From: Lytechinus pictus
Taxonomy: Eukaryota > Echinodermata > Echinoidea > Temnopleuroida > Toxopneustidae
Direction of reading: 5' to 3'
Length of the DNA stretch: 64,000 nt
NCBI RefSeq assembly: GCF_037042905.1
Contig: NC_087251.1
Location: 38,560,373 to 38,624,372 of the forward strand
Positions 55,440 to 64,000 of this stretch are shown one piece after another. The notes below the pieces were generated by a model that saw only the letters and a list, made by a program, of their open reading frames with translations, ran no database searches and had not been told where the DNA came from. The position numbers and the translations under genes were made by a program. Each line of letters starts with the position of its first letter. The first letter of the stretch is position 1.

Positions 55440-57556
55440 GTAAGTAAATGTCAGCTTGATTTTGAGTTATCTGACGCTTCACGAATGTCCCCGCTTTTGT
55501 TCACACGCCGATCACACACTGTTGTAAAATAGAGTCTATTGCCATAAATGGTGATGGTAAATGTGGGAGTGTATGGCTGCGGGTGGAATTCCTGCAATCC
55601 AGTCACCTCTGCTCTGACCAATCTATCGTCTGTGTTGTCCGTTTCTGCTTAATTTATTGCAGTTGATTCAGTAAATTGTATTAATCAGTAGTTCCATTTG
55701 TTCACACATTTCTCTTATGTTCTTAGATTTTTAATCGTGTCACACTCGCACAGTTGATGCTGTCTGTCAATTGAATTGGTGTCATGTCAATCAAGTTTCA
55801 CTTTTATTTTCATATTCATATTTCAAGATTGTTCCCAGATCAGGCATGCCACCGCTCTGCCAAGATTTGTAGAAATAAGTCATTAAGTGATCTATTTGAG
55901 TGGTCTAATTGTAGAATTGTTTATGAGACAAACGTCCATTTTGCTTACTTAGTTTGTGTTTATGAAGGAAGCCGCATGTCGTCTGCGCACCTGAAATTAA
56001 GATTAATTTATTTCAAAATATATAATTTAGAATAGATCTAACGTTAGATAGATCTTCTAAAAAAGTTAGGCCTAGATCTAGATCAAGTTTGAGTTAATAT
56101 TTTTCTTTTCTTAACATTAGATCTTGTATTCTCAAGAGTTAGAATACTCTGCAAGAATCTTGAAGAAGGCAGATCAAACTTGCAGAAAATGAAGAAGAAG
56201 AATACAATTATTCTAACTTCTAAGATACATTTGTACTGTAGGATGGGGGTCGGGTGTCCGGACACTTTATATTTTTGAAGCCTTTTTTTTTGTCTTCGGA
56301 TTACACTAAAAATATGAATTCAATAGTTATAATCATCTTCTATTTTGTTCTCTATAATATTTCCTAACATTTTGTACAAAAAATTGATGAAACTTCGTTG
56401 CAAATTTTTCCAAATGACTTTCTAAAATTGATCGTACAGACACACAACAACTGGGTACCGATATATCGTATGTGTGCCAAAAATATTCAAATTTGAGAAA
56501 AATTTATTGATTTCTTATGAAATCGTTGACTTGTCAGTGTTTAGAAACACACAGCTGCATGTGAAATGACTATTGTTTTAGTTTGGATTTGAATGTTTCC
56601 AGGGAAGGGTTATTAACAGTTCAAGAATGGAGGTTATTTTCAGTCTTTTATGGTGCTGACTATGAATGAATCCTGAAAAATCCTTGCCTTGTGGTGAACC
56701 TGGTGGAATTTCTGATGATTCTCCCTTGTATTATAGTCAACATACAACACATTGTATGCACAGGAAATTTTTAATTCATTTTAGGGATTGCCCTTGAGTG
56801 GTTAGATATCCTTATTTCTTTAAAAAAATGTTACTTTAGGCCTGTATGTTTCTTTTGGGACCAAGCACCAGTGAGGCTATTTCATCAAAATGGGACAAAA
56901 AAGTGTCTTATCCAAAATGAGTCGGATGAGTGATGAGTCCTTTTAGTAATAGATCTGCACTAGAGAGATTCCTAGAGAGTTAACAAAAATATTAAAGGGA
57001 TTAACATTTTTTGGAAGTAGAAAAATTGAATTTGATAAAATTAGATGTATAGACCTACATGTACTGTTTTTCATTCCTATTACGTAATTAAAAATACCTG
57101 AACTTCTTAGACAAAATGGAAGTCATCAAAGTAAAGGGTGACAGAGAATTTAGGCTAACTACATGGCTGGAATTAGTCCAAGGCCACCCAAGGCCATGGT
57201 TTCTAATGACCTCAGAAATGGCTTTGTTGCCCTTTCAAGTGTTTGTAGACTTAAGGTAAAAATAGCATGCCCATTTTGCCTGTGGCATTGGTGCCCTGCA
57301 ATAATACTGCGCAATAATACAGTGCTTGTGTCCCATTGAAATTTTTTAATGACCTTGGATACCCCTATCTTCAAAATGAGCACTACCTTCACTTTCCTTT
57401 ATAAAAAGTGTCTTTTAGGAATTGGCACTGTAACCATACATCCGAGAGCACCCAGATACATGTACATGTAGGGATGGATTAAAGGATTACTGCAATTACC
57501 TGTAGGAAGAAATTGTTCATTGATCAATAGTTTCCAAGTATAGGTACCGAGCAATA
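55440..57556. other. Intergenic or 5' intron, nothing recognised
   Basis: AT-rich, with no supported exon or clear element. Short AGATCTA-type runs lie near 56035-56085. Confidence 0.45.
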
Positions 57557-58030
57557 GGTGGTTTCAGCCTGCCTCGAAGTTCGTAAGTTCCAGGTATTCT
57601 CTGATCGGGAAATTTACCCCGATCAGAAAATACCAGGTATTTTGGTAATGTGAAAGCAAACTACGCGTAATTTCCCCGAAAGAAAATACCCGCTAAATAG
57701 TAGGTACTTGGCGAAATTACGAGAACTTTCGCGGGGATTTTTCCAAGGTCGCAGGTATTTTGGCAATGTGAAAGCAATTTACGGGAACTTTTAGCCCAGA
57801 TTGTTGTTGGGCGCGGGCGCCGTGGGTGGCTGCTGGGCTAGTGGTTTTGAATCTCGCGCCTTGCCTGCTTATTAGACCATACTGCGCATGCTCCTAACTT
57901 CAGGAATTTATCCTGAAGGGTATGTTTCGGGGCGGTGTGAATGCAGGAATAATTAATGGGTATTTTTTAGCCTAAAAATGTTCTCGTTATTTAACGGGGA
58001 TTCTTGTGATCGAGGCGGTTTGAAACCGCC
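57557..58030. mobile_element. MITE with GGYGGTTTCA...GCCTCGA termini
   Basis: Left GGTGGTTTCAGCCTGCCTCG and right (inverted) GGCGGTTTCAAACCGCCTCG. The interior has repeated CCAGGTATTYT, GGTATTTTGG and AATGTGAAAGCAA blocks. It is about 474 bp and lies just upstream of the kindlin start. Confidence 0.75.
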
Positions 58031-58446
58031 TCGTGATACTGGTAGGGTTACCAACTTCTGGTGGAATGAGATTTCTGTAAAATTTATTGGTTCTATATTG
58101 TCTTTCTTGAATTAAATTCTGTTATCAGTAGCAAAGTGATATCTCCCATGAACCACCCTAGAACTTTATGCGACAGCAGACACTACTGTTTTACCTTTTA
58201 TCCAGGGTTCGCCCAGGAAGTCGGCACAGCACTACTTTGACATATGAGTATCTGCTTTGGGTGAAAAAAATGTGGTTGTTTTGCAGGAAGTGCAATGATA
58301 GGATAAGAGTACATCCATACTTGTACTTATACATGTAGATCGAAACACGTCCACTTCCGCACTGGCGTGTGTGGTATTGCTGTCGGACATATTGAAGTCA
58401 GTATTAGCAGTGCAAACTGCAGAGAGTACAGATTATTAGTACAGGA

Positions 58447-58451
58447 TATAA
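58447..58451 (+). promoter_or_regulatory. FERMT: Possible TATA element of kindlin
   Basis: GATATAAGGC lies about 85 bases upstream of the ATG at 58534. The position fits a short 5' UTR, but the motif is weak. Confidence 0.2.
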
Positions 58452-58533
58452 GGCTTGTCGTCTAGTTGCGTATGATCATTTGCTTTCAGTTTTCGTGTGG
58501 AGAAAGTACTGTTGTAGGCTACGTTAGGCAGTT

Positions 58534-59150
58534 ATGGGTAAGAAATTAATTAGCATTTACATGTATCATGATATTTTTAGTTAATAATTGTGACAGATTC
58601 ACAACAGAGATTGTTTGCAAATAATATGGAAGTACATGAATTAATAGGACATGGTTGTGATACACAGGTTATTAATATGAAAGTGTTCATTGGAAATAAT
58701 TTGACCTTTTTTTCTTCTTGATATTAGAATACAGTATGTTGTAAAAGGCGTTCCTTTTGTCGAGTGTTCCTATGATGAGGAGAGTAAAAAAATGTTTGTC
58801 CTGTGCATATTAAAGTATTAAGTAAAAAAAGACAAATATTCCTCTGTCCTTTCAGAAGTTTAATAGATCACAGATGATCATTCTTGAAGACATGATACAC
58901 CAAGTATTTGGTGATCATTCATGTTGACGTCTGCATTTAACTCTCTTCATTTTTTTCCTCAATTCTGCAGATTTTCAAATGATGACGAACCCGGAAGGGT
59001 ACAAGTTTACCCTCCCCGATGGGAGGTATGCAGATGGAACTTGGGATCTTGTCATCTACATTACCAATCTCGATACCACGGTCACCATTTCTGGTATCGA
59101 AGGAAACTTATCAATTGGAGATTTAATGCTCAGGACTGTTCAAGCCGCAG
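58534..59150 (+). CDS. FERMT: Kindlin (FERMT family), first two coding segments; gene continues off the window
   Basis: Exons: 58534-58537 (ATG plus G, then GTAAGA) and 58971-59150 (after AATTCTGCAG, before GTGAGT), leaving in phase 1 after 61 codons. Kindlins bind integrin beta tails and co-activate integrins at focal adhesions. Exon 2 encodes the F0 ubiquitin-like start: GYKFTLPDGRYADGTWDLVI, then GNLSIGDLMLRTV. The ADGTW and IGDLML positions match kindlin F0. The start at 58534 gives MDFQMMTNPEGY in frame and has G at -3 and +4. The alternative is MMTNPEGY from 58979. No further kindlin exon was found up to 64000. Confidence 0.82.
58971..59150 (+). CDS. FERMT: Kindlin F0-domain exon
   Basis: The 180-base exon lies between a strong acceptor (TTTTTTCCTCAATTCTGCAG) and a GTGAGT donor. 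It encodes DGRYADGTWDLVIYITNLDT and GIEGNLSIGDLMLRTVQAA. The other open frame over it is a shadow without similarity. Confidence 0.87.
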
Positions 59151-59708
59151 GTGAGTAGACGATGCCAAATTTAAGAATACCCTAATTCATTTCAATTGTA
59201 CAAATAATGCTGAATGCCATTTTCAGTTCTACAGGGGAAAAACAAAGTTTTATTTCAGTTCTCATTGAAAGAATATGTGAGTTTAGAATAATCTGTATTG
59301 TAGTACCCTTTTTGTTATCAAACAAAATTTGATATTAATTAGAGTGTGATACTGTGATAAAACAACTACAATGTAATTTAGGAAGTTTATGTTATTAAGT
59401 CTAGTACATTTCAATTGTTTATTGAGAATCTGATAGATACTGAACTTAAGTGGATTTTAGTTTTGAGTTTTGACATGAATATCATGACCATTTCTAAACT
59501 GACATTAGCAAAGCTACAATGAAGTCAGAATCTCAGAAACAGTTTTCAAAGAATAATGTATTGTTTGTTAATTATAATTACATACTAGCTATTACATACA
59601 TCAATTAGCAGTTAATTATTAAGGTATTGATCACCCGCCTATCTAGTGGATGATGAAGAAATAAAGTTAGAATTTATTATCAGTCAGAAGAATGATTTAT
59701 TATGTGTG

Positions 59709-59955
59709 AGGGAGTCGTGGTCTAGTGGTTATGACTCTCGTCTTTCAATCTGAGGGATGTGGGTTCGATTCCCAGCCATGGCATGTTTTCCTTCAGCAAG
59801 AATTTTTTACCCACATTGTGCTGCACTCAACCCAGGTGAGGTGAATGGGTACCCGGCAGGAAGAAATTCCTTGAATGCCAGAGCGCCTGTAGGCAGCAAG
59901 GCTATAGCCGGGGTAATAATAGCAGCGCTTTGTATCCTCAGGCAAAAAGAGCTTT
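59709..59955 (+). mobile_element. tRNA-derived SINE with intact promoter boxes
   Basis: The head GTGGTCTAGTGGTTATGACT (A box), CTCGTCTTTCAATCTGAGGG and GGGTTCGATTCCCAGCCATG (B box). The common body follows (CACATTGTGCTGCACTCAAC, TGGGTACCCGGCAGGAAG). The body is shared with the copy at 23557 but the tRNA-like head differs. Confidence 0.85.
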
Positions 59956-60115
59956 AAAGGGTTGCTCCGGGCTGAAGATATTTGTATCTAATAAATAGAG
60001 TAAAATTCACAGAGCAAAATGCTGAAAATTTGATCAAATCGGATAGCAAATAATGAAGTTATTGAATTTTAAAAATTTGCATTATTCTGGTGAAACAGTT
60101 CTAGACATGTCTTCA
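59955..60115. mobile_element. Foldback-type element end, GGGTTGCTCCGGGCTGAAG
   Basis: It resembles the GGACAAGTCCACC elements in its GCTGAAAATTTGATCAAATC and AATGAAGTTATTGAATTTTA segments. Only one end is recognisable. Confidence 0.4.
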
Positions 60116-61935
60116 TGATAAATCCAGCTATTATTATTATTATAATTATTATATTTTGAAGATAAATCATTGCTATTATTGATAACTATTCATGTGTGTC
60201 TTTGCTTGGTAAGTAGATGCCTTCTTGCAGACACAGGAACCCTATGAATCTGATATATCCTCTGGTATGTTTTGACAATTTTTCAAAAATATGGCACATT
60301 AAATTTTTTCTCCCTTTAAGTTCAATACAATTATGATTTTAGTACACCAAGAAAATTTGCAAAGAAACAAACAAACGTTTTAAAGTGCACTGATAGACTA
60401 AGAGCATGGCCTGGCCATTTAAAAAAATGTAGTTTCAGCAACATCCCTTTATTATGATTTCCTATTATTTGACAGATTCGTTGAAAAAAAGGAAAGAAAT
60501 TACCTTTTTTCATTTTATTTTATATAGGAATTTTATGAGTTTTACAAAAAGGCTTTGACCTCCATGCGTTGACAACATGGTGTAGTCTGTTATATGATAT
60601 AAAGTTGTTTATAATTTTCCATATATTGTTTATATTTCGTTGATATATACATCGTAGCACCAGCATCAAAGTATCACATTACATATGAAGTAGTCACAAG
60701 GTAGAGTAGCTATAGAGAGAGCACAGTTGAATTTAGTCATAGCATAAACAATGCACAAGATTGAATAGTCATTTGTGTATGTGATATAACATGTACACGA
60801 AGGCCTATTCCTGTATTGTGTACAACTGAATACATGTATGGACTGTTTATTGTGAATTGCTTGTTTGAAAATATAATTTTGACTTTCTTATTAATATTAA
60901 TAATATAGGCCTAATTAAATACAAGAATTCATTAAGAGCAATCTGCGTGTTGACTGTTGACAATAGTCCTTGACTTCTTCTCCTATTCAAGGAAATGATG
61001 GAGACATCACTTTCTTGACAGCACTCCTGCAATATATGTCCATGCACTGCGCAGTCAGTACAAAATCTTCAATTTACATTGATTCATGTTGGGCTGTATA
61101 TATTTTTTTTCAACCCTAGAAACGTAGTTTTCAATCATATTTATTTCAAGCCATAATTTGTGCGATTGATTTTTCTTATTGGTTGTAAAAATTATCTTTC
61201 GAAACAAAAACATGAAACGCTGAAGAATGTGTTTTTTGAAAGATGATTCCTATAAGAACTGTGGAGTTTAAAAGTAGAATGTACATGTACATGTAATTGT
61301 AAATTACCGTACTCTTCTAAGTCTTCTCATTTGACTCCTTCCAATAAATTTTCTCTTTGGGTTTTGGTTTCCTTTATTAGGTTCTTCATGTTCAAGACAC
61401 TGTTTGAAGTTTCAAAGTGTCAAATGATAATTAAAAAACACCCACAACAACCTCTAGGGTATCACAAATCCTGGGGAGTTTCATTATCAAGTATTGTGTG
61501 ATGAAAGTTGATGACACACTGTTGGTGGATTTCCTGTCTGTTCCCTCTGTGTCTTGGATGGTGGTATCAGAGAGGCTTGAGGAGAGAGAATATACATGTA
61601 CATGAAGGACTAAGACATAGGACACCATCTCTGTACATCCATGTATCATGTCAAGATCAGATCAAAGAGTTACCAGTGCTTGTAACTCCTTGATCAGATT
61701 AGTGCATTTCCTGAAGCTGTAGTGAAGAATATAATCTTGTGGTTTCTCTGCATGCTGTAGTGAGAGACTTTAAAGCATGGCTGCACAGATTATTGTGTTT
61801 CATCATGAATCCACTACTCATGAAGCAAGTAATCTGTGATTTTCACTGACTTTTTGTTATAAGCTACAGAAATCCTTGCATCTGATTGGCTTAGAATTAA
61901 TTTGTTAATGAGGTTTACTGACAAACTCCTTCGTG

Positions 61936-62350
61936 AAGGTAAATTGCCAATTCGTCTACTGCCAACTAGTCCACTCACCACATGGTCTACTTTCATGTAG
62001 TCTAATGCCATTCCGTCCAACATTTCGTCTAACAACCATTCGGTCCAGTAACCATTTGGTCCATTCATCACTTTTATAATCATTTAGTCTATGACCATTT
62101 CATCTCATAACCAGTTGGTCTAATATTCATTTAATTTTCATTCATTTTGCACAATTATACTTAGTCTAAGTAGACCGAATGTTATATGGACTAAGTGGCT
62201 ATTGGACCAACTGGTTATTAGACGAAATGGTGAATGGACGAATTGGCAATTAGACCATGTGGATAGTGGACGAACTGATGGTAGACCAAATGATAGTATA
62301 CGAGTTGGTAGTTGGACGAATTGGCATCAGACCAATTGGAAATAAACCTT
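61936..62350. mobile_element. Foldback element made of GTCTAN/NTAGAC microrepeats
   Basis: Ends AAGGTAAATTGCCAA and TTGGAAATAAACCTT are inverted. The left half is a series of TTCGTCTAC, TGGTCTAC, CGTCTAAC and CGGTCCAG blocks. The right half is the inverse series (GGACCAAC, TTAGACGAAATGG, TGGACGAATTGG, TTAGACCATG). Spacing is about 13-20 bp. Confidence 0.7.
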
Positions 62351-64000
62351 CATGAACACTCCCAGTCTGAGCTTTTCTCCTTCACTACTTTCCTACATCA
62401 TGGACGTAAACCTTTACAGTTCTCCTAATTCTGCGAGTCAAAACACTGTTTTACAGGGTTTTTTTACACAGCTTCATGTACATGTACATGTATGTAGGCA
62501 CATACTACTGAATCAAGGGATTGGAGATCCTACATTTTTGGTTTGATTTAGTTTTTTTGTAAAGCATATCTAATTTAATACATGTGTGGCCTGCAGTAGA
62601 CTTTGTAGTAGTTGAGTACAGGTATAAAAATCTCTGTTAAGATTGAATTGGTTCAGGAAGATTTTGGAAGGTGATGTCCTGCCAAGTTTTGACCTAACCT
62701 ACACTGTAGTGAGGTCATGTAAAAGAAGAGCCGCAGGTACAAATTCTTTGCTAGTCTTGGTCTTTTTCTTTTTATGGGGCAGTGGTTCTGTAGAGATAGT
62801 TCAGTCGTAACTTTTACAAACAACTTTATGAAACTCCTAGCTGGTATTTTCTGATATGTACATGTACAGAATTCATGATAAAAAATGCCAGGTATTCTTA
62901 AGATTGGTAGATTGGTCATGTACATGTATGAAAGCACCAATTGTGTTCTTATAATCTATGATAATTGCCATCATTTATTGCTAATAAGCACCTCAAATAT
63001 ACATGTATGTGTAAATACAAGCCAGTTTATCCTTTGCTAATATTTATAGACCTACATGTTTAGGGTAATGAATATTTGAATATTGACCAGTGAAAATGTC
63101 ACGTCATAACAGAATGCTGTGTGTATTTGCAGACTAATATTTAACAGGTCCAAATATGAATATAAATTGTATATGAAACCAAATATTACCCGGCAGTATA
63201 ATTCTCTCCAGCCAGGCCGAATTCTACATTTTTCCTCTCATATCACCACCACCAGTTCAAGACGGATCAAAATCCATTATGATATGAATTGAAATCTATT
63301 TTGGATTTTTTCTTCATACAATCTTGGCCATTCCTTCTCAGGAATTTGATGAAGTGTTGACGAAAGAACAAGTGACAAGGGGAAACTTTGGGGTGTTTCT
63401 ATTATTCATCAGCTCAAAATATGCCGTTTTCAATTTTTTTTCTGTTCAAAGTGGAGTGACCGTTTGTTCCAATTTGAAAATATTTTGTTTTCATCAAATA
63501 AAATCTTGACACATTTAAAAAGTGCATTTGCCTGTAAGGCTGTAAGGACTGTTTTAATCACTTTCTATTGTGCAAGCTCGAGTAGTTTTCTTTTTTTTTG
63601 GAAAAAACTCAATCAAGTCTAGCTTGTATGCTTTTTCTGTGAATTATTGTTCTGGCATTTTACCTGCAAGGAATACATTCATCAATTGAACAGATTGATG
63701 TGTGTTGTATGCACCATTGTGCTTGTTGTGGTCAGAGGTAAATTTTGTATTAGATTTTCTGTACAGGGGATATGTAGGTCTTTGGGTGTATCTTTATTAT
63801 TGCTAAAATATCAATAAATGAAAAACAACATCCAAAGAATGATATAAACTCTATGCAGAGGATGAAAAGTTTGGTGAGAACCCCATGGATCCACCCAAAG
63901 TTCCAAACCAACCTTTTTCAAATGGCCATTTTTCCTGGACAGTCTTTATTTCACAGAAATTAATAAAGAGTGGTTTATCCCCCTTTATCTCCCTTTAGTA

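Larger units (their letters stand above)
59151..64000 (+). other. FERMT: Kindlin intron, open to the right
   Basis: No further kindlin coding exon was recognised to the window end. Apart from the SINE (59709-59955), a GGTTGCTCCGGGCTGAAG element (59955-60110) and a foldback (61936-62350), it is AT-rich sequence with many TACATGTA palindromes. Confidence 0.5.

Noticed and set aside
59709..59780. A functional tRNA gene
   Set aside because: A and B boxes are present, but the acceptor stem does not pair and the sequence continues into the SINE body shared with other copies.
63324..63509. A possible second kindlin exon after CCTTCTCAG (EFDEVLTKEQVTRGN)
   Set aside because: The acceptor is good and the phase could fit. 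However, the peptide does not match the expected continuation of kindlin F0, and the frame runs into AT-rich sequence without a clear donor.

Overview
This is eukaryotic nuclear DNA from an invertebrate animal. The genes are split into short exons with GT-AG introns, the sequence is AT-rich, and most of it is transposon-derived. The tRNA-derived SINEs, the foldback and MITE families, the Penelope-like element, and the gene set (TDRD9, a p24 protein, kindlin) fit an echinoderm, most likely a sea urchin. That species call is inference from repeat style and was not tested by a search.

Four genes can be supported. (1) On the + strand, 1989-20266, are the eleven 3'-terminal coding exons of a TDRD9-like piRNA-pathway gene: a Tudor domain, a conserved C-terminal region and a terminal C2H2 zinc finger. 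Its helicase part lies to the left of the window. (2) On the - strand, 30858-26483, is a complete six-exon gene for a 263-residue protein with an N-terminal coiled coil, a basic middle and a C-terminal EF-hand pair. I cannot name it. (3) On the - strand, 43509-35736, is a complete five-exon TMED10 (p24 delta) gene for a 208-residue cargo receptor of the early secretory pathway. Its first intron appears to be GC-AG. (4) On the + strand, from 58534 to beyond the window, is the start of a kindlin (FERMT) gene: a four-base start exon segment and the first part of the F0 domain.

Layout: 1-1.99 kb, an AGGTCA-bearing tandem repeat and unresolved intron. 2-20.3 kb, TDRD9 exons among introns full of MITEs, SINEs, a LINE tail, minisatellites and a 600-bp CAT-type microsatellite. 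20.3-21.0 kb, decayed tandem copies of the TDRD9 terminal exon. 21-26.4 kb, repeats between two convergent genes. 26.5-30.9 kb, the EF-hand gene. 31-35.7 kb, intergenic repeats and probable TMED10 3' UTR. 35.7-43.5 kb, TMED10, with a 166-bp satellite, a triplet palindrome and an 860-bp palindrome in its introns. 43.5-55 kb, a gene desert holding a frameshifted Penelope-like retroelement (about 45.06-49.31 kb) with a hammerhead-like motif near its end, degenerate tandem repeats and a complex inverted duplication. 55-64 kb, the upstream region, start and first intron of kindlin.

The genes are functionally unrelated to each other (germline piRNA silencing, calcium binding, ER-Golgi trafficking, integrin activation). 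No operon-like or novel multi-gene system is visible. The most unusual features are structural: the palindrome carrying the same 11-mer at both ends and its centre, the decaying zinc-finger exon array, the homogeneous 166-bp satellite, and the retroelement with a ribozyme-like motif.
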